The notes under the pieces are model-generated. The model saw only the letters and a program-made list of their open reading frames with translations, did no database searches and was not told the DNA's origin. From Hyalella azteca (lineage: Eukaryota > Arthropoda > Malacostraca > Amphipoda > Hyalellidae), in contig NW_025931637.1 in NCBI RefSeq assembly GCF_000764305.2, positions 62,001-126,000 on the forward strand: a DNA stretch of 64,000 nucleotides. Direction: 5' to 3'. Position numbers and translations under genes: made by a program. Of the stretch, positions 23,501-33,944 are shown in pieces; the first letter of the stretch is position 1; the number at the start of each line of letters is the position of its first letter.

Positions 23501-26025
23501 AAATTAAAATACAAGACTATTTAGAGAAAATCTTAAAAATTTAGGCCAATAAGTTTATGCACACAGGGAAAATGAAAAAAAAGCATAAGTAAGGTCTATA
23601 ACAGCATAAGTAAGGTCTATCTATCCTCATAAGTCTATGAGAACAGAATATCATATTCAAATAATCTAATTTTAGATTGAAAAAATATAGGTATATTTTG
23701 GGATGAAACATGGTACATATAGGGATGAGACATGGTAGGGATGGATATAGGTAGGGATGAGACATGGCACAGAACTAGTCTGAACATTATGAGCATAATA
23801 CTACCTGCTGATAATGAGTTCATGTCACTGATGCTGAAATATGAGGAGAGACATATAAGCTGGCTAATTATTCATGGCAAAGCAAGAAATGGCATCATCA
23901 TCAAATGGCTAAAAAATTAATTAAAAGTTCCTACGTGCAAAAACCCCACACACGTCAGAACACTCTGTAACCTTGATATTTTACTAGATACAATAGATTC
24001 AATAATGCCCTAAAAATGCATGTGTTTGATGAAGAGATCATGTTCAGTTCAGTGGAAAGGGCTTGCTGCTAATCAAACAGTTAAGATAACGTACCTGGAG
24101 GACCATATCATCCTGTAAGGTGTGGGAGCCTGCATTCAAATTTGCAGGCAAGCAGCCACAGCCAAGCTCTGCCAGGTCAGTATACAGCCATTGTTCATAG
24201 GCTTTCTGGCACATCCACCCTGCATTTGTAATCTGAAAGTGATAATAATTAATAAGTTGAATACTTCACTAGAGCAATGAAAGCTCTAAATGGCTTGAAA
24301 TATCTGAAACCTTATTTGCACCCATCATAATATATAAATATGGCATTACTTCAGTAAAGCAGAAGAAACCTCAACAAAAAATTGTAATAATCAATAAAAC
24401 TGACAGCTTTTCCATCATTTATACCTAATAACCTATGCTTCAAGTAATGTACAGCAACTAAGAGAGCTCTGCATATTCATCTTCTAGTTTCAAGTGGCAG
24501 CTGTAAAAAATTTTCTTGCATTCAATTTTTATTGAGGGTGCATAAACAGTTGGAACCCTAGTGAAATGTTTCCAATTTTGGCCATGCATATGCATTTGTT
24601 GTTAAAAGAATTAAATCTTGGAATGTATAGTAGGTTACATAGATCAGGACATAACACAGGACATGATGTGATAGATGAATGTTTCATCATGTGGTTCTTA
24701 ATGGAAAACATGTTTTTCATTAATTTTAAAAATTAAAAATGAATTGATTCTAACAATTATGATTCTTTTCAATCAGTTTTGAAGTTGAATCATATTAAAG
24801 GTGTTAATGGTGACTGATAAATGGAGCAACATCCAAGATGAAGAGATGATAAATGATGCAATTTCTGCACCTAAAATCAGTTTGGCTGGTTTTTTACAGA
24901 AATCAAACTTCAAAATCATACAAATTTGGCAACAACTTTTATAATAGTGTAGCTGCCAGTGCTATTAAATTCACTGGAAAAGGCATGGCAAGGAGCACAA
25001 AAGAATTGTTATAGAAATAGAAGTTAGACTAATCAATGTGCTTGACAATTGCAGTGACAATGCCACCCATTAAAGGAGATAATAAGATTAAATTAACTTT
25101 GAATTTTTGCACCTTCACTCCTAAAATTGTGTTGATGGAGATCCCATGTCACACATTTCTACTTATCATCCATGCCTCTATTTGTAAGATGGAATTAGAC
25201 ATTTTCAGCCTTTGTAACTACTTACAAAGTCTTGTAAGACTTCATAAGACTTCTTGATTATTTAGTTCATGTTAGGTAACATGTTAAAAGCATTCAAACG
25301 TTTGAACACAAATCATGGATAAAAAACTATATTAATGAATTTTTATGAAAAAACTTAATCATTAATTAAGCCCTTAACTGATTTAAAATGCACATTGCCA
25401 ATAGGACTCAATCATTTATGAAATTACCTAAGCTTGGATGGTGGAAAGAATAACAATCAAAAGAAGTTTTCATATAAATTGGTCTCCTTTATATTTTTCT
25501 CAACATTTCTGGGGAATACAGTAAACATGTTTAAATAAAGAGAAAAAATTTTGGAGAATTTATTTCATTGATGTTGAATACAAAAGGGGATATAAATTTA
25601 TTTCTGAAATGTAAATGGTGAAAAAATTGAACTTTTACACCAAAACAACCTCTACAAGATTCATATGGAACTGTTTTAAACGATAGCAATAGTACATGTA
25701 TACCAGTCCTCACATTGATGACAATAGTGTGGCTTTGACATTAGCTTTGTGACAAGATGAAACCTCTTAATTCAGGAAATGGTTTATAGCAAAAATACAT
25801 AGGTTTATACCAAAAATACCCATAACTTTGGTGAGCAGTTTTACACACAATCAGATGACAAACACTTGTCAGCATAATCCCTTGTCAGCTATTGCTACTT
25901 ACATTCTGTGGTTCATTTGGATGCTCTTCTTGGAGCCAGTTAATACAAGCTTCAATCCATTCTTCTGGCAATTTGATTTTCTTGGAAGAGAAAAAATTGT
26001 GAACGCTTCTCTGAATATTCACCAT
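17570..26025 (-). CDS. RMI1: RMI1, RecQ-mediated genome instability protein 1
   Basis: Ten exons join in phase: 26025-25903, 24232-24095, 23277-23173, 22577-22452, 22211-22078, 21442-21241, 20632-19358, 18732-18607, 18287-18192 and 17725-17570, giving about 826 residues (human 625). RMI1 stabilises BLM-TopIIIa and stimulates dissolution of double Holliday junctions. The N-terminal helical region includes LPEEWIEACINWLQEE and QWLYTDLAELG. The first OB fold carries the hallmark WEPKPNRLLLL and VTEIQGMEYTPL, then GVLLLTAAHVYVLGGAVDAL. The 425-codon exon is a low-complexity Ser/Asn/Pro-rich linker ending at PPFTYLMFLPES, where the second OB fold begins (VVKAFVMTLLSRLEQSGGEW, LIGVSVSEMRELKA). In human the second OB fold binds RMI2. 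Nearly all introns are phase 0. The linker explains the extra length. The start is the first ATG fitting the family N-terminus. Confidence 0.93.
18458..18552. repeat. 34-bp tandem repeat, about three copies, in an RMI1 intron
   Basis: Units of GTAATTAAATAGCCAGCCAC followed by GTCCAGCCAGCC. It lies about 55 bases from the 18607 exon edge. Confidence 0.9.
21075..21239 (+). mobile_element. tRNA-derived SINE in RMI1 intron, antisense to the gene
   Basis: It has A-box-like GTGGCCTAGTGG and B-box-like GGGTTCAAGGCC, then TTAAGAATCGGCCACAGGGC, AACGCTGATACCGCTATAAT and an (ATT)n tail. The second tRNA-like unit of the longer copy is missing. The tail runs up to 21239; the splice donor of the exon ending at 21241 (minus strand) is GTAATAATAAT, so the SINE tail supplies the donor. 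Confidence 0.8.
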
Positions 26026-26469
26026 ACTTTTTAATCTGATCAACAATGGAGTATAAAGTAAGATTAGAAGGAAATTTTGATACATATCTTGACAAAAAAC
26101 GTAGATTCTATCAAAACCTAAATTGGCAAGAATGATTAACACCATTTATTTACCTTTTTTACATTAAAATCACTGGATTTATAATCTCTACCCAATTCTA
26201 CACTATGTTAGGAATTTGAAAGACTTTAGGAACTAATCTGAAGCAGTGAAGCCAGAAAAACTCTTGTCACATTGTTATTCATGTTCATGCTCATTGAAAA
26301 TATACCTAATGGATATCAATTGAAAATGAGAATAAAGGAGTATAAATGTAGCAATATACATACATATGGAAAGAAGTTATTTCAGTAAGTGATTTAGAAC
26401 TTCTGATACTGGTAATCAATGCTCGTTACCCCAAACAGCCTGGGATAAAAAGCTTCATGATGTAATATG

Positions 26470-27185
26470 CTCCAATGGGGGTAATAAGGGATGGGAGGGG
26501 TAAATCAGGACAGTCATCCCACATTTTTGTAAAAATGTTGTAGCAGCAAAACTAATCAAAATATTGCAAAACTAAAAATAGTGGCATGAAGTTCAACATT
26601 TTTATTATCTATGTAGCATAAAGCTAGTTGAGAAATCATACATTTATTACCTCCAAAAAATTCCTGAAAAAGTGTGAAAAGTGAGATTTCAGAAAAGTAC
26701 CGTCAACCGGGGCTACTCGGGACAAGCAGGGCTACTCGGGACAGGCCTCCGACACGTCGTAAAACTGTTGTAGTAGCAAAACTAATTGGAATATTGCAAA
26801 ACTAAAAATAGTGGTGTAAACGTCAACGTTTTTCCTATCTATGTAGTATCAAGGAAGTCGAAAAATACTACATTTACTTGCTTTGAAAAATTCCTGAAAA
26901 AATGGTGAAAAACTATATTTTGTAAAGTTACACCTGCTAAGGTATGTAGCAAAAAAAATATTTGCCGTATTAAAAAATTTTACTTACATAAAAGTTGCAC
27001 CCAGGTGTCGGCTTGAAAACGTAATTGACAGAATTTGCCTATCTCATTCCAAAAAGAAATGGCAGCCATTTCCGCACGGCGGGGCTACTCGGGACACCCC
27101 CCCCCCCGGGGCTATTCGGGACACCCCCAAAAACTCGTTTACGACCCCGCGTTTAGGACCCCAGCATGAATCAAAAACAAGGCCA
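26470..27185. mobile_element. Left arm of giant palindromic element, duplicated end
   Basis: It begins near GGGGGTAATAAGGGATGGG. At 26699 a second end begins (TACCGTCAACCGGGGCTACT), so the arm contains two tandem, diverged copies of the terminal region, each with TAGTAGCAAAACTAAT-type and AAACTAAAAATAGTGG blocks. From 26700 to 27090 it is the reverse complement of 28395-28770, sharing GCAGCCATTTCCGCACGGCG. Confidence 0.8.
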
Positions 27186-27269
27186 AAGTCACCCCAGTTG
27201 AGGGTAATTAATGTTTATGGTAATATCATATCAATAAAGGAAAAACAAGTAAAAATCACAGAAAATGTC

Positions 27270-28135
27270 ATTTACAAGGTGTTCACATTAGAAGGCACTA
27301 GATCACATTAGAAGGCACTGTATTGCATTAGAAGGCACTAAATCGCATTAGAAGGCACTAGATCGCATTAGAAGGCACTAGATCGCATTAGAAGGCACTA
27401 GATCGCATTAGAAGGCACTAGATCGCATTAGAAGGCACTAGATCGCAATAGAAGGCACTAGATTGCAATAGAAGGCACTAGATCGCATTAGAAGGCATAA
27501 GATCGCAATAGAAGGCACAGGATCGCAATAGAAGGCACAGGATCGCAATAGAAGGCACCGGATCGCAATAAAACGCACTAGATCGCATTAGAAGGCACTA
27601 GATCGCATTAGAAGGCACTAGACCGCATTAGAAGGCACAAGATCATAATAGAACGCACTAGATCGCATTAGAAGCCACTAGGTCGCATTAGAAGGCACTA
27701 GATTGCATTAGAAGGCACAAGATCGCATTAGAACGCACTAGATCGCATTAGAACGCACTAGATCGCATTAGAAGGCCCAAGATCATAATAGAACGCACTA
27801 TATCGCATTAAATGGCACAATATCGCATTAGAAGGCACAAGATTGCATTAGAACGCACTAGATTGCATTAGAAGGCACAAGATCGTAATAGAACGCACTA
27901 GATTGCATTAGAAGGCACAAGATCATAATAGAATGCACTAGATTGCATTAGAAGGCACAAGATCATAATAGAATGCACTAGATCGCATTAGAAGGCACAA
28001 GATCGTAATAGAACGCACTAGATTGCATTAAATGGCACAAGATCGCCATTAGAAGGCACAAGATCGCATTAGAACGCACTGGATCGCATTAGAAGGCCCT
28101 AAATCGCCTTAAAACGCATTCGTATGCACTAAAAT
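27270..28135. repeat. 20-bp minisatellite, about 42 units
   Basis: The basic unit is CATTAGAAGGCACTAGATCG. From about 27630 to 28030 two variants alternate (ATAATAGAACGCACTAGATT and GCATTAGAAGGCACAAGATC), giving a 40-bp higher-order unit. It sits at the centre of the palindromic element. Confidence 0.95.
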
Positions 28136-28374
28136 GCTCAAAACCAGATGAGGACGTACGTCGGGACAAGCCAGATCACCCAGATGCAGACGTATGCCAA
28201 GAGTCCCAAGACAAGCCAGTTAGCCAGATGTGGTCATACGCTGGGAGCCTGGGAGTGTACACCAATAACATTATTTTAGCTCCTTGTATGCCGCATTGTA
28301 CGCCAGTAGAAGGGCTTGGAGCCTCGTTTACGCCGGATTAATCCGCGGAAAACAGCACCATGCCAACATCCTGG

Positions 28375-28785
28375 CCCTGGGTATGGGCCCCGCCGTGCGG
28401 AAATGGCTGCCATCTTTTTTTGGAATGAGATAGGACAATTCCGTCAATTACGTTTTCAAGCCGACACCTGGGTGCAACTTTTATATAAGTAAAATTTTTT
28501 TAAACGGCAAATTTTTTCATTTTGCTCCAGACCTTAGCAGAGGTACTTTTCCAAAATTGCACTTTTCACAATTTTTTTCAGCAATTTTTTAGAGATAGTA
28601 AATGTTTGATTTCTTGACTAGCTTTATACATAACAGATAGTAAAAATTTTGAAGTTTACGCCACTATTTTTAGTTTTGCAATATTTTGATTAGTTTAGCT
28701 GCTACAACATTTCTATGAAATGTGGGACACGCATCCCGATTTACCCCGCCCGTCCCTTTTTGCCCCGTTTGACGCTGACGGTAGT
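28375..28785. mobile_element. Right arm of giant palindromic element
   Basis: Reverse complement of the left arm, ending GCCCCGTTTGACGCTGACGG, that is, an inverted CGTCAAACGGGG-type end. Together with the left arm and the minisatellite the element spans about 2.3 kb. Confidence 0.8.
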
Positions 28786-28829
28786 CAAGAGTTGAGATAT
28801 TTTCCTTTGCACATCATCATCGTTATTAG

Positions 28830-29116
28830 GGTAAACGCGGTATCTGTCTCTTATACACATCTAGATGTGTATAAGAGACAGGTTGAATATTGCCACACAA
28901 AGTGACGGAATATAGGGATTTGGTAGGTTTCCATTCTAAAGGCTTTTTAATAAATATGGCAACATTTTGTGACGTTTCATCGTTGCTGACGCGTAGTGAA
29001 GTGTTTTGAGAGTCATGTGAAGGCAACAGAACTTACGTAACGCATACGGTTTTTTTTATAGTTTTTCATTTCTCGATGCGTCCTTAATGTGTCGGAATAT
29101 ACCGCGTTTACCCTAC
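28830..29116. mobile_element. Foldback element interrupted by the adapter
   Basis: GGGTAAACGCGGTAT before the adapter reappears inverted at about 29090-29115 (ATACCGCGTTTACCCTAC). The sequence after the adapter contains GTGACGGAATATA, the inverted continuation. The true left end is probably lost in the chimeric join. Confidence 0.5.
28844..28881. other. Nextera mate-pair junction adapter (assembly contamination)
   Basis: Two copies of the 19-bp Tn5 mosaic end AGATGTGTATAAGAGACAG lie head to head with no gap. This exact 38-bp arrangement is the circularisation junction of Nextera mate-pair libraries. It is not genomic, and the sequences on its two sides need not be adjacent in the animal. Confidence 0.97.
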
Positions 29117-29539
29117 CTCCCCCTGAAAAAGTTCACACAAAAAAAAATTAACATTTAAACATCTTAAATTAGTTTCCAGCTCTTGTCTGGGCTGCGCATG
29201 ATGCTGGCATTCTGGCAATGCAGCAGGTAGTGCTCTATGTCTATAGTATCCAGTATCCACAGTCCACAGACCACACACCGTCACCACAGTGTTGAGTGTT
29301 GCACGTAGCACATTGATCAGATCATCAGAGTCGCTCATGTTAAATCTGTGAGACTGTGCAAGGACTTCTGACGCCGGCATGTCCAATCCTGATGTCGAGC
29401 AGCAGCACACTCAAGTTTGCGAGACTTCAGGCTGAGCCAGGGACGCAGTCTGGGTTCATTCATGATGTTGCTCAAAAAAGTTCCCTTCTGGGCTTCTGGG
29501 AGCCTAGTATGGAATATATCTACTTGGCGAGCCGCGACT

Positions 29540-29645
29540 GAATTTTTCGAGCCGTGGTTTTATGGATTTGCCAGCCGTGATTCCATTTCTACGAGCCGTG
29601 ATTCTATTTCACCGAGCCGTGAATTCCATATCTCGGCCATGAAAA
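29540..29645. repeat. Degenerate GAGCCGTGATTC repeat
   Basis: Five spaced copies of (C)GAGCCGTG(A/G)TT, about 22-27 bases apart. Confidence 0.6.
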
Positions 29646-29812
29646 GCCATTTACGAGGTGCGAATGCGAATTTATTTACAAAGTTTATGCACGTGTTACC
29701 CCAAATCTCTAATTTTACCCTTAAACAGTCAAACGGCAACAGTAAAATTTGTCTCTACTGTAAGTTCAGCACGTGTTAATATACAGTCTGACCGCTTTGA
29801 CATGACCGCAAC

Positions 29813-29990
29813 CTAGTCTGGAAAAGTCCTATTTTTGTCTGAAATATCGCGGCTCTAATATCATATAATTTCAGTAGGTATGAAATCTCGCGGCTCGAAT
29901 GTCATAAATTTTTGTTTGATTAAAAAATCGCGGTTTGCACTTCGCAAACATGTCATTTCATAAAATTTTCAACTTCCGCAATCCGCATTG
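29813..29990. repeat. Dispersed repeat, copy 1
   Basis: About 178 bp starting TCTGGAAAAGTCCTATTTTT and containing ATGAAATCTCGCGGCTC and ATGTCATTTCATAAAATTT. It matches 51089-51265 in the same orientation. Confidence 0.85.
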
Positions 29991-30164
29991 NNNNNNNNNN
30001 NNNNNNNNNNNNNNNNNNNNNNNNNNNNNNNNNNNNNNNNNNNNNNNNNNNNNNNNNNNNNNNNNNNNNNNNNNNNNNNNNNNNNNNNNNNNNNNNNNNN
30101 NNNNNNNNNNNNNNNNNNNNNNNNNNNNNNNNNNNNNNNNNNNNNNNNNNNNNNNNNNNNNNNN
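29991..30164. other. Assembly gap (Ns)
   Basis: Run of 174 undetermined bases between an AT-rich dispersed repeat on the left and a LINE fragment on the right. Confidence 0.99.
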
Positions 30165-30357
30165 AAAGAATACTGTCAATGGGCCGGCCAGAACGGATGC
30201 TAATTCTTTGAGCAATCTGGGATGGAAGCCGTCTGGTCCACATGACTTGTTGGGATTTTGAGCTACCAGGCGCTTGAGAACCTCTTCTTCGTGTATTTCA
30301 AAACATGTTAACTTCGAGCCGACTGGGCGCTCCTCAATATCTGGAATACTGTTCAAG
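30165..30357 (-). mobile_element. LINE reverse-transcriptase N-terminal fragment
   Basis: The minus-strand frame reads IHEEEVLKRL, NKSCGPDGFHPRLLKELASV and LAGPLTVFF, the typical opening of a CR1/Jockey-type reverse transcriptase. It is cut on one side by the assembly gap and on the other by a Tn5 adapter remnant. Confidence 0.8.
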
Positions 30358-30374
30358 CTGTCTCTTATACACAT
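30358..30374. other. Partial Tn5 mosaic-end remnant
   Basis: CTGTCTCTTATACACAT is 17 of the 19 bases of the Tn5 mosaic end (reverse strand). It marks a second artificial join, at the edge of the LINE fragment. Confidence 0.93.
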
Positions 30375-30884
30375 TGGTATCCAAGATACTTTACTGGTCT
30401 ACTTATAGGACTCAAAAATGAACTTGAGGAAGAGTCTAAAAAACTCTCTGCTTTGCCACTATGTCTAAGTCTATAAAGCCCCTTGCCTAAACTGGGTTTA
30501 ATTGGTTATTGGTAGCCTACCCAACAGTCTAACAGCTCTGAGAGTTAAAATCTGAAACACAGACAGAACACACTGTTACACACACACACACACACACGGA
30601 AAAAGAAAAAAAAACAAGAAAAAAACTAAAAATAACAGAAAAAAAATAATAATAAAATTAAATAATAATAAATAAATATAAATAATACATTTTTAATGCA
30701 AAATTAAACATAGATAAATAATAAGGATAAAAGTATTGAATGAAATAAATATTAAGGAAAAACAAACAACAAAACAGCAAACAACAAAATAACAAAACAA
30801 AGAAAATACAAAAATTATAAATTAATAAGAAATAAATAAATAAATTATAGTACAAAAGAACAATAAAATATGAATGCGAGGGCG

Positions 30885-31108
30885 GCGTTAGAAACAGGAC
30901 GGATTTGAACTCCACGGGTGAAGCAAGGACCGGACAGCTGTCGTTGACAACAGTTTTCCGGAGTCCGGACAACTCTCATATACAAAAAAAAATATGGAAA
31001 CTCTATGATTTCTGAAAATATTTGATGATTGCCTATCAAATAGCTGCGTCGAAAAAAAACTTTCGTTTTAGACCCGTGCATGACAGTTATGGGAAAATCA
31101 TATGTTTA
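30885..31108. repeat. 220-bp dispersed repeat, copy 1 (abuts LINE end)
   Basis: It contains CGGATTTGAACTCCACGGGT, GACAGCTGTCGTTGACAACA and TTTCGTTTTAGACCCGTGCA. Matches 40645-40868. Reverse-strand GAGTTCAAATCCG resembles a tRNA B box, so it may be SINE-derived. It directly joins the LINE tail at 31109. Confidence 0.8.
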
Positions 31109-31708
31109 TCAATGTTTTAACATAACATAACATAGTGATGTCGGCTCTGAAGTGTAGGCCTGATGTGGCCTGTCGCCGATTCTTTTCCATTTCGTGCCTT
31201 GTTCATAGATCACGCTGGATACTACTTCTGGCAGATCATTTATAAAAGCAACGAACAAAATAGGCCCCAGGACGCTTCCTTGTGGCACGCCACTGCGCAC
31301 TGATGCCCAGTCTGACACGGTTCCCATAATACTGACACGTTGTCGTCTACCTACTAGAAAATCTCTGATCCATTGGAGTACGTTTCCCTCAATCCCCAAG
31401 GACTTCACTTTACGCAACAGCCGCTCATGCAGAACACTGTCAAATGCTTTGGCAAAATCGAGGTACAATGCATCCACTGGCTCCCTTTCGTCCAGCAGAC
31501 CAGTCCAATCGTCCAACGTAGATAATAAGTTAGTGGTGCAGGATCTGCCGGCAATAAAACCATGTTGACAATCTGATATGAGATGGTGAGCAGTCAGGTG
31601 ATCGATAATCCTATCCCTCACAACAGATTCCATCAGCTTACAAACAACACTTGTCAGACTGACAGGGCGATAGTTGCCGGGGCTGCTTTTGTCACCTTTT
31701 TTGAACAA
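31109..31708 (-). mobile_element. LINE reverse transcriptase, internally deleted copy
   Basis: The minus-strand frame of 199 residues begins FKKGDKSSPGNYRPVSLTSV, then DCQHGFIAGRSCTTNLL, DALYLDFAKAFDSVLHERLL and SGVPQGSVLGPILFVAFIND. It belongs to the CR1/Jockey-like group. After LPEVVSSVI the FADD-type catalytic box and thumb are missing. The frame jumps to the element's 3' end ([18 protein letters not shown]) and a TATGTT tail. The copy is therefore inactive. Confidence 0.88.
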
Positions 31709-31967
31709 TGGTGTTACTTGAGCATGAACTTTTATTTAGAGTTGCGTGGATATTTCTAGTCAAACTTCAGCAATGAATAAATTGTAATTATTTTAGTATA
31801 TGTACTGCTGGTCAGTAGAGCCTCGTACGTGACCGAGGTCATCAGGTCGTTTTTAATCCATTTCTTTCTTTCACAGCAGAAAATCTATTGCTAAATCCTC
31901 AGTTGTCTTCCTCTTCATCCCGTCTATCTCGCAGGTAAAGTTATCCACTGTTTTCGTGGTGCAGATT
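31709..31967. other. Between LINE copy and inverted arm
   Basis: No gene or named repeat recognised; AT-rich. Confidence 0.4.
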
Positions 31968-33300
31968 TGCAACTATCACTCTTCCTGGGCGCTGCATTAG
32001 GTTTGCTTAGATTTTCAGCATTGCATTACTGTGTGAAAATTATTCTACAATAAAAAAATCGTGTGTATAACTTTTATTGAAAATTTACCAGAACCAATCA
32101 AAACAATCGTAAGATTTAACAAATGAAGAGATATTTTGTTTTGAAAACAATTAAGTGAACTTACTTGCAAATCAAAGTGTAGTCGCAGTAAGTCTACATA
32201 GCTGCGTGGTACACGTCGTGCAGGTAAGGCAGGGAAAAAGTAGCGTTATCTTCAGCATGATAACGGATCTCGTACAAGAGTTTGGGTCACAGTGAGGTGT
32301 AGGGAATAAGATTGATATATATGAATGTTTATATCTCTGAATATCTGCGATGACGCTTAATAAAGTATAGTTCAACATGTTTAGTAGTATTTGATCCTCT
32401 GCTATTCAGAAACGCCGTGTTTACTTTAGTCACCCACCCGCTCACGTACAAAAAATATGTTTGTGTCATCATAATATCACATCCATTTTCAATATAAATT
32501 TCATGAACGTAATTTAATTTCGTATAATTTCGCTTAACTTTCATGCACTCCTTTTGCTTCGTGCATCGCCGCTTTGAAACAAAAGATTATCGTAGATAAG
32601 ATAAGAGCGACAGACAACAGACAGATAAGAGCGATAACTACAAGTTTGATAGGGCCAAATGCAACCACTGATCAGTCTGCCGTCTAATATTACGAGGTAA
32701 AGTGTCTATTGGAATTGCGCATAATAATCGTAATAACTGTGATATAAATTCCATCAAAAATGTGTTATCTGGTGTCTTCTTATATAGATAAGGAAAAAAA
32801 TTTTTGTCACGTTTTACCATACTTTTTGGGCTTGGGTACAGTAGATGTTCATCTTTTCTACATTCAAGAAGATCGTACAGGCTCCGCGTATGACAATGAA
32901 AATTCGACTAAGATTTTTCATAAACATAATTTTAGCCTTACAATTCACAACGATCCTGATGAATCTAAATTTAATGAAATTCTAGATGAAATAAGAAGAG
33001 ATAAAAATCTTGATGGCACAAGTGGACTATTTTTACTTTTTTCTAGTTATGGTTGTGGACGTAATAATTTCCGCTTAGCGGATGGGAAAATTATCAATAT
33101 CATGGATATCATAACTAAATTTAATGATACTAATTGTGCAATTATGAAGGGAAAACCTAAGATCTTCAAGTGCATCTCCTCCGGATTAGATGAGACAGAC
33201 TTGCCTTCAGTTCCTCGTCGTCCTTATGATCCAGATTGCAATGATATGTTCGTAGCTTATTACTGCAGGGAACGCCGTTGGTCGCCTCGAAATCCAAATA
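31968..33300 (+). repeat. Left arm of inverted duplication (caspase-like locus)
   Basis: This arm includes about 790 bases upstream of the caspase-like frame plus its first half. It matches the reverse complement of 36230-37570. Shared landmarks are CTTAGATTTTCAGCATTGCATT (as CTTAGATTCTCAGCATTGCAT in the partner), the stretch around GTAGTCGCAGTAAGTCTACA, GGGAATAAGATTGATATAT, and CATAATAATCGTAATAACT just before the start codon. The arms differ by many substitutions and small indels, so the duplication is not recent. Confidence 0.75.
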
Positions 33301-33944
33301 ACGTAAATTGGTTAATTCCAGCTTTTTGTGAAGTCCCGCAAGAATTGGACGAAGTTACCATGGCAGATGAAATATTTGCTCTTTCTAAAATTATAAAACC
33401 AGTAAGCCTATCGTTTTTCAGTGAATATCAACTACATCTTTATGAATCACTTGTCCAAGTCTGCAATTTGTACAAGGTCTCACTCGACGCACTCATAGAT
33501 CTCCCCGAGTGCAATTTAATGCGCTGTTGTTCGCTTTTTTATCCTATTATTGGTATGGACGAAGCTCTTAAGCTAGCAGGTATTTCTAACAAGCAGAAAA
33601 CCATACGAAATAATATCATATATAAGATTCTGAATGAAACCCAGATTATGCGAAATGATTATGCGCCCAGATTATGCAAAATTCCCCCTAAGATTGTTTA
33701 TGTTCATTCTCTAATGAAATTTATTATAAATTTAATGAAATTAGACCAACGTGAAGAATTTTGTTTCAATTGGAATGATATCCTTCAAGAAAGGTATGAT
33801 CTTCTTGCGATCGAAAGACAATTTATAGATATTCAAATTACAAAGCTATGGAATTCGTTGCCAGCTTCTTTTCAGTATCAAATGTCTGATAAGGTATTTC
33901 GAGATGAATTGAAAAAATACTTGAATATTTTGTTAAATAATTAA
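32760..33944 (+). CDS. Caspase-like pseudoenzyme with a long C-terminal extension
   Basis: Single open frame of 394 residues. Residues about 25-195 follow the caspase fold: HLFYIQEDRTGSAYDNENS and FSLTIHNDPDESKF (first strands and helix), ADGKIINIMDIITKFND and GKPKIF just before the active-site loop, and a p10-like DMFVAYYC then PRNPNNVNWLIPAFCEV. The catalytic histidine position (SHG in caspases) reads S-Y-G (Tyr97), and the QACRG cysteine position reads S-S-G (about Ser140), so proteolysis should be lost. There is no prodomain such as CARD or DED. Residues 200-394 match nothing I recognise, except that LWNSLP at 363-368 followed by FRDELKKYL resembles the C-terminal tail of LINE reverse transcriptases. 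A possible ATTAAA signal lies about 75 bases past the stop. An inverted, broken relative lies at 36182-36803. It could be a decoy or regulator of cell death, or simply decaying; the intact 394-codon frame argues for recent or current constraint. Confidence 0.62.
   Translation: MCYLVSSYIDKEKNFCHVLPYFLGLGTVDVHLFYIQEDRTGSAYDNENSTKIFHKHNFSLTIHNDPDESKFNEILDEIRRDKNLDGTSGLFLLFSSYGCGRNNFRLADGKIINIMDIITKFNDTNCAIMKGKPKIFKCISSGLDETDLPSVPRRPYDPDCNDMFVAYYCRERRWSPRNPNNVNWLIPAFCEVPQELDEVTMADEIFALSKIIKPVSLSFFSEYQLHLYESLVQVCNLYKVSLDALIDLPECNLMRCCSLFYPIIGMDEALKLAGISNKQKTIRNNIIYKILNETQIMRNDYAPRLCKIPPKIVYVHSLMKFIINLMKLDQREEFCFNWNDILQERYDLLAIERQFIDIQITKLWNSLPASFQYQMSDKVFRDELKKYLNILLNN

Noticed and set aside
27270..28135. 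CRISPR-like regular array
   Set aside because: Direct 20-bp units without unique spacers in an animal genome; it is a minisatellite.
28720..28905. Open frame with SYTHLDVYKRQ
   Set aside because: The peptide is the translation of the mate-pair adapter, not a gene.
29958..30374. Open frame starting MCIRDS and crossing the gap
   Set aside because: The start is adapter-derived and most of the frame is Ns; only the LINE fragment is real.
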